DNA of 64,000 bases from Ariolimax columbianus (taxonomy: Eukaryota > Mollusca > Gastropoda > Stylommatophora > Arionidae), in assembly GCA_036924085.1 (NCBI GenBank), contig JAVGWX010000003.1, forward strand, positions 128,074,974-128,138,973, read 5' to 3'. The notes below the pieces were generated by a model. The model did no database searches. It was given only the letters and a program-made list of their open reading frames with translations, and was not told the DNA's origin. How positions within the stretch are numbered: position 1 is the first letter of the stretch; every line of letters begins with the position of its first letter. Position numbers and translations under genes: made by a program. Shown here piece by piece: positions 1 to 11,064 of this stretch.

Positions 1-205
1 TGATATGAGTGGGCCCCAGTGAGAAGGCGTGCCATAACGATCTGATATGGGTGGGCCCCAGTGAGAAGGCGTGCCATAACGATCTGATATGACGTGGGCA
101 CCAGTGAAAAGGCGTGCCATAACGATCTGATATGGGTGGGCCCCAGTGAGAAGGCGTGCCATAACGATCTGATATGGGTGGGCACCAGTGAGAAGACGTA
201 ACATT
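1..205. repeat. Minisatellite, 42-43 bp unit, about 5 copies
   Basis: Units start at 1, 43, 85, 128 and 170, each opening with TGATATG and carrying CCAGTGA and GCGTGCCATAACGAT. The third unit has a one-base insertion. The array begins at or before the window edge and decays after about 200. No coding potential is seen. Confidence 0.95.
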
Positions 206-545
206 ACTGGAATCATCACACAAAACGAAGACAAGAGAGAGGTTAATCTTACACACGGTGGCAACAAACAAAAATCAAAGAAGCCGAAACATATGAGTCA
301 GAGATGGGACACGGCACGACAGATGGCCTCACTTGGAGGGAAGTAGGGGGAGTTTATTGCTTCTCTGAAACATGACATCAAGTATAGCTGTCTGTTAGGG
401 CTCCTGTGTCCGTTCGGAGAAGATCTGCTGCTTCATTTCGACATTAGCCAAGGACCCAAAACAGAGAGGCATATTAATCGAGACAAAACACAATGCCGTG
501 TGACGTGGAATAAATACACACAGAAGCAATAAAGACAAGTAGTAT
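206..545. other. Unassigned sequence
   Basis: No open frame, repeat or RNA gene is recognised between the 42-bp array and the reversed SINE. Confidence 0.5.
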
Positions 546-548
546 ATT

Positions 549-764
549 TTTATTTTGTTTTGCGTTCGCCTAATTTTTCAATTTCCCCAAGGCGTTGCAC
601 TGTGGTTTTTATTTTGCGGCTGTCGGCCCAGTGCATCCGACTTTAGCCTGCATTTTATGTAAGGGCCTGCTTCCTCTTGCATTTTCTAAGGGTTTGCTTA
701 GGATAGAACCCAGCACCTTCTGGTTGTGATCCGTGTCACTTAACCACTAGCCCACGCCGTCCTC
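549..764 (-). mobile_element. tRNA-derived SINE (family 1), minus strand
   Basis: Read on the minus strand this is about 215 bp: a GGACGGCGTGGG head, a box A-like CTAGTGGTTAAGTG, a weakened box B, then AAACCCTTAGAAAATGC, a GTCGGATGCACTGGGCCGAC block and an end in GGCGAACGCAAAAC. The same blocks in the same order occur at 40035-40282, 41955-42176 and 48854-49043. A pol III head fused to an unrelated body is the definition of a SINE. No enclosed gene. Confidence 0.82.
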
Positions 765-1390
765 ACACGTAGTATATGAAAACCAACGACAGACAGTGGA
801 AACTGGAACATTCATAAAGTGTAACATCAAATACAACAAACTAACAGAAACGCTCCAACACCGACAATCTAAGAATAGCTAAATACCTGATCTATGCATA
901 TCGACAGAGCAGGTACCAGCAAATCCTGAAGGAAAGAACGAAGTATGAACATGCCACAAGATAACTGACAGCATGAGTCTAGTTCTCAACAGCACTTGGT
1001 TTGGCAAATGTGCATGAATAAAACAAATGAAGCAACGAGAAAAAAGGGATAGAAGAAGTGGAATGGGGTTTACAGCTCAATCAAAACAAGCTCCTAACTG
1101 GGGGTACTTGATTGTTTGTTTCGTTTAGTAGATAATATCTTTCTTGTTACGTAAAGAGTTGAGCTCACTCGCTATGTGTAGTATGGATCTAGCCGCATAA
1201 TGCCAGCATGTTGTTTGTCGAAAACAACCACCCCCAATAATACATGTCAATCACAGTCGGTATCTAAAAAAGGTGGTTGCCCATCGAAAGGATTGATGGC
1301 GACATTATAAGACGGTTTAAGCTAAGTGATCTTTGCACCTCGGTTGGTTGGTTAGCGCCGCCTCTGACGGTCTTTGTTTCGCCAGCGCCC
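765..1390. other. Unassigned sequence
   Basis: No feature recognised. Short frames here lack any family signature. Confidence 0.45.
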
Positions 1391-1443
1391 TCAAGTAGCT
1401 CATGATAATCGAGCTTTCCCAGTCGGTGTTGATATTCTCCTAG

Positions 1444-2139
1444 CTCTCCGCCCTTCAGCGGGTTCTTCTTATCTCCCGCCAAGACTCCCTCACTCCCACC
1501 CGCCGTCCTCCCTCTGACCGTGTGAAACTCGTCCTCACCTATCACCCACACAGCGTCTCTGTCCGGGATATCCTATTCCGCCATCTCCCTATCCTTCACT
1601 CTGATCCTGCCAATCGCAAAGTTTTTCCCGATCCTCCCCTTGTCGCCTACAAGCGTGACAGGAACCTGAAGGACTTGCTGGTCAGTAGTCGCCTACACAC
1701 CGGCCCTCATAGCCTCCCAGGCACCAGGCCGTGCAAAAATTCACGTGGCTGTGTTACCTGCCCTCATGTCATCCTTTCTCGCTCCATTACCTTTCCTAAG
1801 GCTGAATTCTTCATCAAAGAGGGGTTCACATGCAAATCTCGTAACCTCATCTATTCCATCATCTGCCGCCAGTGTGGTATGACTTACATTGGAGAAACTG
1901 GTATGGAACTACGGGAGCGTTTCCGCCAACACCTCAACGACATCCGCAACCGCACTGGTTCCCCAATTGCCAGCCACTTTAAGGGTCCTGAGCACCGGGG
2001 TATGGCTGACGTCAGTGTCACTGGTCTAGTTTCGTGCTTCTCTCACGATCGTCATCGATTCGCCCTTGAGAACAGACTTATCTCGAGTTTGGGCTATCTC
2101 CAACCACATAGTATTAATATCTTCCATACTTTTTCTTAA
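1444..2139 (+). pseudogene. Penelope-like GIY-YIG endonuclease, C-terminal fragment
   Basis: The open frame runs from after the TAG at 1441 to the stop at 2137-2139. No ATG begins it; the annotated 205-residue part starts at a GTG (1522), and the family-like sequence begins earlier. Numbered from that GTG, a linker (residues 1-60) resembles the Penelope pattern around DILFRHLPILHSDP. A cysteine cluster follows (C71, C77, C80, C104), then the GIY-YIG core: LIY at 109-111, the C115-x2-C118 pair, YIG at 122-124, arginines 131 and 133, and Glu183 in ALENRL. In the family this domain nicks target DNA for reverse transcription. The RT domain is absent and the 5' end is interrupted, so this copy is inactive. 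The alternative, a host GIY-YIG nuclease, is unlikely given the linker and the 3' ribozyme-like motif. Confidence 0.82.
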
Positions 2140-2397
2140 ACCCTCACGCTGGTTCCCATCTATTTGTCTTCCTTCTCCTCCCCCCCCCCCCCCGCATTCT
2201 TCCATCAGTTCTCTTCCCCCCTCTCTTATATCAATATCACGCCCTCCCGGCTTATATTGCCTTCTCATTGTTCTCCTATCTGGACCACTATTTGGCCACG
2301 CTTGGCTTATCAAGCATATTCCGCCACTTTTTATTTGACCGCTTCTATTTCAGTTTCTATCGAGTACTTGGCACAACCGGTCGCTTAGACAGAAAGC

Positions 2398-2497
2398 GTC
2401 TCCTACCTGAAACAGATGAGTTGACCCTTTTTTTCTTATATGTTGATTTGTTAGTTCAGTGTTGTTGTCCCTGATGAAGGCCTATTGGTCGTAACGT
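2398..2497 (+). ncRNA. Degenerate hammerhead ribozyme-like motif of the Penelope element
   Basis: CTGATGA at 2471-2477 is followed by GGCC-TATT-GGTC, a 4-bp stem II with a 4-nt loop (one G:U), then GTAACGT where GAAAC is expected. A GCGTC at 2396-2400 could supply the cleavage triplet GTC and pair with AACGT as a short stem III. Hammerhead motifs are known in Penelope-like elements. The GAAA to GTAA change and the poor, 70-nt stem I suggest an inactive relic. Confidence 0.5.
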
Positions 2498-2553
2498 AGG
2501 TTTTGTTTGTGTTCTCGTCTCGGTATCTTCTTCTTCTTCTTCTGCGTACGCAG

Positions 2554-4580
2554 TCAGACAGTAACCATTATTTTTTCGAAAAAAGCGGCGGTCATCCTGA
2601 GGCTCTCGCCACTGCCATAGAGCTTGTCTTGCAGTTCCACTGGTAATGGCCACATCTGCTCTCTCTGATCCTCGTATGTCGGGCAGTTCTGCAGCAGATG
2701 TTCAGCGGTCATTTTACCAGTACCGCACGGGCATTCGTCGGTACACCCTATCTTCAATTTGTTGAATAGGTGGTACCTCAGTCGTGGCCAGTGCGAAGTC
2801 TGAAGACAACGACCTGCTCTCTTCGGTTCAACTGGTAATAGGCATCGTTTTTGGTGTAACCAGTATGTTCGGTTTCCCATTTGGTCATGTATCTGGCTTT
2901 GATAAGCCGTTTTGACTCTTCGTACGTCATACTGGTATCTGTTTGTGGTAGTCTTGCACCTTCTTTTGCCAGTCTGTCTGCCTCCTCGTTGCCTTGGATG
3001 TTGCAGTGTGACGGAACCCACTGTACCACTACCCTTTTTGGTGCGGACTGCTGGCACAGTTTGCAGAGTGCTGCTCTTAAGTTATTGAGCTCAGTGTTTT
3101 TCTGGCTTTTTAGCGCTGTGACTACGGCGAGAGCATCTGTCAGCAGGACTATATGGCTCTCATTTTCACTGTGTGTTGCCATTTCTTCCACTGCCGCCCT
3201 CAGTGCCTCTGCCTCCGCTCTGAAATTGCTTGTGTACTTACCAGTAGCGAATGACAGTGTTATTTTTCTGCCATTTGGTAGGTTCAGGAATGCTCCTGCC
3301 CCTCCGTTCTGTGTAGTGTTTGTTACAGAACCGTCGGTGTATGCATGGGTCCAGTCCATGCTTGGGTAGCTTTTCTTTATGAAGCTTAGGGTAGTATCTC
3401 TCCTTTCTTTTTCAGTCTGGCAGTTTTTGTTTGCAATACCTGGTATATTTTCTACCACCTCTGGAAATATATCCTGCCTCCAGGTAGGTTTTCGTACAGT
3501 AGTGATGGGTTTTGGTGTTGTTAGTGCGTTTATGGGATCTTCGTGCATCTTTGCTTTGGCTATTTCTGCAAAGTTTCTCCGCTTTAGTTTCCCATTTCCC
3601 AAATTGTTTAGTCTCTGGTGCATTGGGTGGTCGGTCAGTCTTCGGAGTTTCTCTGACTGCAGCTGGGCTCTGCAGTCTCTTCTATCGGTCATGGATTGCA
3701 GTTTTGTAATCTTTTCAAGTTCTACAATTGGCGTTGACTTCATGCCACCTGTTATAAATCTCATGGCTTGGTTTTGAAGTTTGTTAACTTTATCGAAGTT
3801 CGCCTTCGCTGCTGTTGTCCATGCCGAAATGCCATACTCGAGAACTGGTCTCACTCTTCCAGTATACTGTTTCTTTAGTATGCCTTCGTCTGCTCCCCTG
3901 CTTGTGCCAGCAAGTTTCCTCATAATTGCCATTCTTTCTCTGGCTTTCATTCGGTTTCTCTCAATCTGACTTTTCCATGTCATGCGCCGATCAAATGTGA
4001 CTCCCAGATAGGTTGGGTTGTCGTTTGGCTGCAGGATTTTGCCATTTAGACTTAATTTGGTACTTTGGGGTTTTAATGAAAGCGAGAATATTGTGCATGT
4101 GGTTTTCTCCTCGTTTATTTTGACCAGCCATGATTTCGCCCACTCTTCCAGCGATGTTAGGGCCGTCTGCATCCGATTTCTTGCTATGGTGAGATTCTTT
4201 TCAGAGGTCCACATAGCCAGATCGTCTGCAAACATGGAGCTATGGACTCTTCTTGGTATATTCTCTGTAATATCGTTTATATATACCAGGAAGAGTGTGG
4301 GTGTCAATACTCCCCCTTGGGGTACTCCCTGCTCGAGTGTCACCTTTTTGCTCATCTGCCCTTGTACTTGGACTCTGGCCGTTCTTTGTTTGAGGTAGTG
4401 GTTGATCCACTTGTACATCTTCCCACAGACATCACTTCTTCTTAGCTTGACTCTAAGTCCGTCTTTCCAGACTTTGTCAAATGCCTTTTCCAGGTCCACC
4501 CAAACCGCTACTGTGTGTTTCTGTGCCTGGTAGGCATCTTCTATCTCCTGGGCTATGAGGATGACCTGGTCCTCAGTGGA
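2554..4580 (-). pseudogene. LINE copy A ORF2, RT palm, RNase H and zinc-finger part
   Basis: The main block (4499 to 2778) carries RT motif A (DLEKAFDKV at its start), motif B (EQGVPQGGVL), the FADD box, the thumb, then RNase H with YTDGS, AEAEAL, LLTDALAVV and SHCNIQGNEEADRLA. A 4-bp deletion near 2778 (CAGTCGTGG against CAGTCTGTTGTGG in copy B) shifts the frame. The last about 75 codons, with the CPCGTGKMTAEHLLQNCP finger, continue in the next frame to the stop at 2554. Catalytic residues are intact, but the frameshift and the upstream deletion inactivate it. Confidence 0.88.
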
Positions 4581-4612
4581 TCTGTGCTGTCTAAAGTCGG
4601 CTTGCTGTGGAA

Positions 4613-5383
4613 TTAGTATTCGTTTTTCATAGCCTCTTCCATTTCGCGCATTGTTAGTTTGGCCATCATGTGCTCTTCAGGAGCCGTATTCATGTTTTCG
4701 TGTCCCTTTAGTTCTTCGCTAATGTCTGTATGCTTATCTGCAGGGACCTCGATGTGGTTTGCTCTGGCATAGTGATCGACAAAGGCGTTTGCGGCTTTCT
4801 TACCTGTGATCAAGTTCTCGCCCTGCTTGATAGTAATTTGTTTATTTGACGGGGTTTCGTCGTTCATGGCTCTGACTAGCTTCCATAGCTTGTTCCCGTC
4901 TTTGTCCAGGTTTAGACTTTCCGTTTTGTTTTTCCAGCTTTCTCTTGCTGTTTGCTTGAGAGTGTGTTTGTACTTCGCCGCGGCGGCTTTAAGAGCGATG
5001 TTTGCCTCCATGGATTTTTGTCGCTCTGCCATGTTCCTAGCATTTGTTACTGCATCTTCCACTTTCTGCAACTCATCATTCCAGTAGGGCTTATAGTTTT
5101 TCCTAGCTCCTCTTGGGATGGTTTCAGTGGCGGCTTGCATTATTGCCTTGCTTAGGCTCTCTACCATGGGCTTCATTTTGGTGTTTCGTGTGTTGATGGT
5201 TTCACACAGCCCATCTGTCAGGATTGCAAATCTGTCCCAGTCGGCTCGTTTGTAATTCCAACGTGGGAGCGGTTTTGTTTCCTGTGGGCCTACTTCCATG
5301 TCAATGGTTAGCCTGATCGGCCTGTGGGTGCGGTATCTGACCATACCCATTTTTAAATTTTGATTTAGCTCAACCTTAATCAA
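4613..5383 (-). pseudogene. LINE copy A ORF2, linker and start of RT
   Basis: 256 codons. The first residues include THRPIRLTI, which resembles the end of an APE endonuclease domain (S-D-H-R-P), followed by the EN-RT linker with the lysine-rich stretch (KAAAAKYKHTLKQTARESW) and the segment beginning MNDETPSNKQ with which copy B starts. The frame runs into the 283-bp deletion, losing fingers motifs 0-2 of the RT, and ends at a stop (4613-4615). The endonuclease itself is missing. Inactive. Confidence 0.85.
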
Positions 5384-5395
5384 CTTTTACTAGTT

Positions 5396-6000
5396 TTTTT
5401 CATGTTTTTTTCCCATTATACACATCCACAGAACCGCTGCAGCCTCGCCTTATTTTAATCTTATATTCTCCTAGCTAACCATTTGTTACGATCATCACGT
5501 GTTTATCCGTCACACATCATTTAACTGGCAAACTTTATGAAAGAAACTTTAGAAATTTACATCAAGGATAACATAAAATATTTTAAAAACAAACATTAAA
5601 ACACAGGTTTTTATCACGCCAAATTTCCTAGTAGTAGCCTCTTCCTCCCCCCCCCCCCCCCTCCCAAAAGCCAATGCTGTTTCAAGATTTTTAGCGGGTG
5701 TAATGCGTGAATGTTGGTTTCACGCATGCGCATCATCTTGCGGCAGATATTGTAAGACTGGTGTTCATTCTGAAACATTATGTGTCCCTACTACGTAGGA
5801 ATTGTCGTCTTTACTTTTCTTTTCTTTTTTTTTTTTTTTGGAGTTTTTTTTTGGTAAAGTGTTTGCCTATCTGTATTCTATTGACGGAGGCGCGCCTTTT
5901 TTCTAAATTTGGCCGCAATCTATTAGATGATATGAGGACGTATTAACCAGTGCTTAGAGTATGAGGTAAGAAAAAAGAGATTGCCATTTTTCAATTTAAA
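5396..6000. other. Unassigned AT-rich sequence with homopolymers
   Basis: It contains a poly-C tract (about 5648-5662) and T-rich runs (about 5818-5860). A CTATTGACGGAGGCGCGCC block at about 5879-5897 recurs, with one difference, in reverse at about 34765-34790. The small frame at 5707-5946 has no recognisable signature. Confidence 0.4.
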
Positions 6001-6004
6001 CTCA

Positions 6005-6825
6005 TCTCTGTCTTTTGCCTTAGGTACCATGCTAGACCAATGTTTTGTCGCAGGCCATCGCTCCATTTCATTGGTGGACGTCCGGGGTGACGATTAAAGA
6101 TATGTAGGGTCACCTGACGACCCTTTACGTACCCATCTATTGTCAGGCATGTGTACTTCGTGGTCTGCCAACCCGTACTTTTTTAGCAACGCCTTCTCAA
6201 CAATGTCATTGAAGCAGGTTTGACTCCTGGTGGTGGTGGTTCTACGCTCCATCGCTCGTTGAGTGGCTTGGAGCTGCGCCATGTCACTTGTATTGGAGAT
6301 TCTACATCTCGCAGCCATTCACCATGGCTAGAATGACCAAGCTGTTGAAGGTGTCAGCTAAAGCTTTGTTGTTTTTCATCTGTTGAAGTACTGTCTTGGT
6401 GCTGTTGAAGCTGAACCAGCCCGCTGCTATCCTTCGTGAGATCTCTTTATGCTTGGCATGGAAGTTCACCATTTCTTGGCCCAAATAGATGTACGAACTC
6501 ACGTTTTTTGACGGAATCAGTTCCAAACCGCATTTACTCGCAGTGACTGAAACTGTTCAGCTTGTATTGTGTCTTTGGTCTATTTATTGTTAGATCAATT
6601 GTCTTGCTTGCGTTGTTGAGTTCATTTAGGCATTGCCCAGCCTCCTTGATGCTGTGACGGATGATGACTATGGCATCCGCAAACAGGAGGTGGTTGAGTA
6701 TTTCTCCGTCTATCATCCCAATTTAGTGTGCGGAGAAACTTCCTCATGGGCTGCTGTGAAAAGTTTGGGAGAGATTGTATCACTATGGGGCACACCATGT
6801 TCAATTTGTATGTTGATTGATATGT
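6005..6825 (-). pseudogene. RTE-type LINE reverse transcriptase, C-terminal half, decayed
   Basis: Minus-strand pieces in shifting frames line up in the order expected for an RTE-clade protein. They are GVPHSDTISPKLF (RT motif B side, about 6800), KFLRTLNWDD, DGEILNHLLFADAIVII (the FADD box degraded to FADA), LNELNNASKTIDLTIN, SYIYLGQEM with EISRRIAAGWFSF, VNGCEM, and TQRAMERR. The final piece is HPGRPPMKWSDGLR near 6060. At least two frameshifts and the lost catalytic Asp mark it as dead. No tail repeat was found at the 3' side. Confidence 0.8.
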
Positions 6826-6829
6826 TAAT

Positions 6830-7560
6830 TTATGATACATATAAATAGAGATATTAGCTTATACAATATATTATTATTATTAGTAGTAGCTTCATTATGA
6901 TCTTAGTTATCCTTTCATGTGACTTGAATTCAATACCAATGGCATCGGAAAAAAATAATAAAATGTGTTTTTTTTGTAAGTAGTTTGGTCCTTCTCATTT
7001 GAAAAGCTGTACAGGGCTGGAACTTAGTGTCCAAGAGAAAGCACAAGTAGATTCACACGCGACCCGATGACAAAACACATTCTAGACTCCTAGTAAAAAA
7101 TACGAGGACTCACGAGGCCGTAAAAACGCGTGCCTGCGCGTGCCGTCTGCCCCAGAGCAGGAGTGGGAATTAGTAATGGCAACAGGTGTCTGCTTTAGTC
7201 TCCAGCATGTCTGGGAGACTCAATATGGGGGGCATATTCATTATTCGACCAGCTCTCCTGGTTAGTCAATGCCTAGAGAGCAAATGATAAGGTTCAGGCC
7301 ATGAACAGACCTCTCCATGCTGAAATTTTATCTTTTCAGCAAATAACAAACTAGTTGAGGGGAGGGGGGGGGGGGGTGGTGACTATAAATTGCATGCAGA
7401 AAGCCCGTTAAGGTAGCTGCCGCCATAATGTTGACCTAGTAAATGATACGGTCATGATTAAAGTGGTATAGGTTTGACAGCAGTCAAATGGGACATGTAC
7501 ATTCAGTGTGTAAGGGGAAGATAGAAAATATTCAAACTTATAGACCTTTACACGCACGTT
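6830..7560. other. Unassigned sequence
   Basis: No gene recognised. It contains a G-rich tract (about 7358-7377) and a short TTA/TAG-rich stretch near 6870. Confidence 0.4.
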
Positions 7561-7565
7561 CATGA

Positions 7566-7838
7566 ATGGCAGAGTGCCAGTAGCACTGTTCTCTCACAGA
7601 AAAGCGTCCGGTTCGACGCCTCAGTCTCATAAAGCTGCAGTCTTGCCAGAGAGTAAGGAAACTGGTCACCTTTACCCCAACCTTACAAAAGGAGGGAACC
7701 TGGTCACCTCCATCCCAACCATACACAATGAGGAAAACTGTTCCACCTTCTTAACAAAACATGTTGTAGGGTGTGTGAGCTTTGCTTACAGTCAAAAATG
7801 TTCTAGGTTCAAATCTCATTGTGCTATCAAAGAGAATT
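7566..7838 (+). repeat. Possible SINE-like segments with box B-like motifs
   Basis: CCGGTTCGACGCCTC (about 7608) and AGGTTCAAATCTCATTG (about 7805) each resemble a pol III box B, with loose box A-like sequence 35-45 bp upstream. The body is not matched elsewhere in the window, so the call is weak. Confidence 0.25.
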
Positions 7839-8160
7839 AATGCCTTTGAAATGTGGAGAAATAGAAGAATGGGATGCTTCTCTAGAGAAGAAAAGAGAAC
7901 AAGGAGTATGAAGAGAATTTATTATCAAAATGTGAGTCCGGCTGTTAAGATACGAGTATTTTGGTCACATAAAGACACCTTACTGAAACAATACTAGAAG
8001 GACAGGTGCAGGATGAATGTACCAGGCGTAGACCACTCTAGGATAACCGGGGGAGGATAACATCAAATCATGGACAGGGTAAAGCCTGACGGATTTGTAC
8101 CATCACGGCAAGAGACGGACAGAATAGAGATCCATTGCAGCCAATTTCGATGAAGAGATG
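7825..8160 (+). pseudogene. RTE-type LINE C-terminal fragment 1
   Basis: In mixed frames the plus strand reads RINAFEMWRNRRMG, then YEYFGHIKT, then CTRRRPL and finally the DRWRSIAAN-like ending (about 8125-8150). These are the successive C-terminal signatures of RTE-like proteins (A-F-E-x-W, GH-x-x-R, R-G-R-P-R, D-R-x-x-W-R). Several frameshifts are present. It lies directly upstream of a second C-terminus from another RTE family. Confidence 0.6.
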
Positions 8161-8186
8161 GTAACTGAACGGAGAATAGATTTAAT

Positions 8187-8527
8187 TTGAAGAACTACAG
8201 ATCAGTAAAAATCCCTTGGATAAAGAAAGTAACAAATAAAGCAATCCTAGAAGACCTGAATGTTGAAGAAAACTGGCTTATAATCAATGTTATGTTTCGG
8301 AAACTGATTTTGTTCGGTCACGTCAAACGCCATGACGGACTGGAAAGAACGGTCATGGAGGGCATGGTACCTGGAAGGCGACGCAAGAGTCGACCAAGGC
8401 GAAGGTGGATACAAGCTATCAAGGATACTCTAAACATGAACATGCAGCAGGCGGGAAGATTGACTGCAGACCGAGATTCATGTTGAATGGCTGTGATGAG
8501 AGGAACTTTCTACAAATGACATGCTTC

Positions 8528-8561
<34 letters not shown>

Positions 8562-8562
8562 G
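8187..8562 (+). pseudogene. RTE-type LINE C-terminal fragment 2 with (ATG)n tail
   Basis: A 99-codon frame reads WIKKVTNKAILEDL, FGHVKRHDGLERTVMEGMVPGRRRKSRPRRRWIQ and AGRLTADRDS (shown as separate motifs below 20 residues: FGHVKRHDGLERTV, MEGMVPGRRRKSRPRRRW). This is the standard C-terminal end of RTE-like LINEs. It ends in an (ATG)n run at about 8527-8562, which fits the short 3' tail repeats of the clade. Everything 5' of the C-terminal domain is missing. Confidence 0.82.
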
Positions 8563-8639
8563 AAGGAAGGTACCAAGGATGAATACAGTCGCTTTGACGT
8601 TGGTATATTTTTTAAACAAAAAGAATATTGGTGAAATTT

Positions 8640-9890
8640 AATATCAGATGTTGAACCGTGTAATGTCACCGAGAAAAGGGCTTTGATAAATCAAATCCCG
8701 CTGGAACAGATGTAACTTGGGAAATATGTCATTAGCAGAGCTATCTGAGATTGATACAGATGAGACTCGACTCTGAGTGTGTCTGACAAGGCCTTACATT
8801 TGTTTATTTTGTTATGTGTGTAAAGGAGAGGGTTTTGCTGTGTTTTATTGGCCTGGATGGTCTAACTGCATCTTGGTGTGTGTGCGTGAACAGTCTTTAC
8901 TGTGTTGTATTGATGTGTGCGTGTGTATGCATGTGTAAGTATGCATATGAGCTATCTACACTGTCTTGTATTGATCCGTATGTGTGTGTGTGTGTTGGAG
9001 CAGGTTTTCTCGTATCGTGTATCATTTTTGTGTTCGCCCCACCCTTTAATTTTATATTATTTCTTATAGCGGCACATCCGCCTGGCTCTATGCATAAATA
9101 GAAAGTAAAGTATATGTGCGTGCGTACGTGCGCGCGTGTGCGTGTGTACGTACGTGTGTGGGTGTGTACTTGTGAACGTATGTATGTATGTATATACATA
9201 TAGTAATTCAGGTTGAGCGCCGTGACTGGCCGCTGACACGTCAACTTTGGATATTCTGTGATATTTCATCTTTGGATATTCTGTTATATTTCATCTTCTT
9301 CCAAAACTCAAATGAATTCAAGAAGTGTTTTATCGACGAAACACATGAGGACAGTACTACAATTGTTATATGTGAAATAAGATACACCTATTTGACAATG
9401 TGCCATATTCTAGTTGTAGTCGAACTCTAAGCCTATCGTCCCTTATTCCCGACAATGCGTGAGCCCAAAATCGCTGAGCTGTGCAGCAAAAATGCACACG
9501 TATGTTCGAGGCACCTTGCTGACACTTATACCGGAGGTGTGTAGGGGTCACTTGTTACCCCTGGAGGTGACAAGACGTCTTGCCTACCTTGGAGTCCTTG
9601 TTAGTGAAAGACCCAAACAAACGTACGGAAAAATGAGCAGGAGAGGTGGTAAAAGAAAAAGTAGGAAGCCAAGAACAGGGAAAGCTTTTTTAGATTTGCC
9701 CTGCCCTGCTCGAGCCTAGCCAGCTAAGCAGGAAATTCGTCATCAAGCTACCACGACAGCAAATGTGATGAGCGGTGTGGATCGCACAGAACACGTCGAG
9801 GCACTTGAGCAGCCGTGGTGATCCACTGCACCCGAGTCCATACCCAGTCGTCCTGACTTGTCTTGCCACTGGTTAAAGTTGGACTCGGGC
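8640..9890. other. Unassigned sequence with GT-rich microsatellites
   Basis: GT/AC-rich stretches lie at about 8870-8995 and 9110-9195. The frames at 9188-9430 and 9459-9719 have no recognised domain. 9720-9890 abuts LINE copy C and is taken as flanking DNA. Confidence 0.4.
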
Positions 9891-11045
9891 GAGAGTGGGC
9901 ATTCGTCAGTGCCACCTATCTTCAGTTTATTGAATAGGTGGTACCTCAGTATGTTGTGCCCTGTGCGGAGTCGGAAGACCACGACCTGCTCTCTTCTGTT
10001 CAACTGGTAATAGGCATCATTTTTTGTGTAGCCAGTATGTTCTGTTTCCCATTTGGCCATGTATCTGGCTCTAATGAGCCTTTTTGACTCTTCGTAGATC
10101 ACACTAGAATCTGGTTGTGTTAGTATTGCACCTTCTTTTGCCAGTCTGTCTGCCTCCTTGTTTCCTTGGATATTACAATGGGATGGAACCCACTGTACCA
10201 CTACTTTTTTTTGGTGCGATCTGCTGGCATAGTTGACAGAGTACTGCGCTTAGATCATTAAGTTTAGTATTTTTCTGGCTTTTTAGTGATGTGACTACGG
10301 CCAGTGCATCTGTGAACAGGACTATATGGCTTTTATTTGTTTTGCCTGTCAGCATTGCTTCGGCTGCAGCCCTCAGTGCCTCTGCCTCCGCTCTGAAATT
10401 GCTTGAGTATTTTCCAGTTGCCTCTGACAGTGTTATGTTTATACCCTTTGGTAGGCTCAGGAATACCCCTGCCCCTCCATTCTGTGTTGTGTTTGTTACA
10501 GAACCGTCGGTGTATGCACGGGTCCAGTCCATGCTTGGGTAGTTTTTCGTTATGTACCTCAGGGTTATGTCTCTTCTTTCTTTTTCAGTCTGGCTGTTCT
10601 TGTTTCCAATACCTGGTATATTTTCTGCCACCACCGGAAATATATGCTGCTTCCAGGTAGGTTTACGTACAGTAGGGATGGGCTTTGGTGTTGTTAATGT
10701 GTTTATAGGGTCTTCGTTCATCTTTGCTTTGGCTATTTCTGCAAAGTGTCTCCGCTTTAGTTTCCCATTTCCAAATCTATTTAGTCTCTGGTGCATTGGA
10801 CAGTCTGTCAGTCTTCTGAGTTTCTCTGCTTGCTGCTGGGCTTTGCAGTTTTTTCTGTCGGTCATGGATTGCAGATTTGTAATCTTTTAAAGTTCTACAA
10901 TTGGCGTTGACTTCATGCCTCCTGTTATAACTCTCATGGCTTGGTTTTGAAGTTTGCTAATTTTGTCAAAATTCGCCTTTGCTGCTGTTGTCCACGCCGC
11001 AATGCCATACTCGAGAACTGGTCTCACTCTTCCAGTGTACAGTTT
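9891..11045 (-). pseudogene. RNase H LINE, copy C: RT thumb to RNase H, truncated at both ends
   Basis: This minus-strand copy is related to A and B but more diverged. The 5' side (about 11045) begins in the RT thumb. It continues through the inter-domain linker and an RNase H domain with YTDGS, AEAEAL, LFTDALAVV and SHCNIQGNKEADRLA, and stops at DECP (about 9891), before the zinc finger and the GAA tail. Frameshifts lie near 10205, in a T homopolymer, and near 10890. The missing 3' tail means the copy was cut after insertion or lost its end by deletion. Confidence 0.85.
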
Positions 11046-11064
11046 ATTTAATATAATATCCATC

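Larger units (their letters stand above)
1395..2500 (+). mobile_element. Penelope-like element, 3' portion
   Basis: This is a 5'-truncated Penelope-like retroelement: the coding end (linker plus GIY-YIG endonuclease) is followed by about 360 bp of 3' sequence with a poly-C tract and a hammerhead-like motif at 2398-2497. Coding resemblance continues upstream of the open frame across an in-frame TAG at 1441 (ELSQSV before it, LSALQRVLLISRQDSL after it). The copy is therefore a decayed fragment without its reverse transcriptase. It ends within about 30 bp of the (TTC)n tail of the next LINE. Confidence 0.8.
2525..5395 (-). mobile_element. RNase H-bearing non-LTR retrotransposon (I/Jockey group), copy A
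   Basis: This minus-strand LINE has its 3' end at the (TTC)n tract (2525-2542, a GAA tail on the sense strand) and is truncated near 5395 just upstream of the EN-RT linker. It is nearly identical to copy B (18508-21138) over the shared region but extends about 0.5 kb further 5'. Relative to B it lacks about 283 bp between 4628 and 4629 and 4 bp near 2778, so its frame is broken twice. No target-site duplication was found. Confidence 0.92.

Noticed and set aside
1..205. CRISPR array
   Set aside because: Units are directly adjacent with no unique spacers and the context is clearly eukaryotic; the same holds for the other arrays in the window.
2881..4445. Plus-strand frames opposite LINE A (and the matching set at 18864-21038)
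   Set aside because: They are shadows of the minus-strand RT-RNase H coding sequence; the same shadows appear in both copies.
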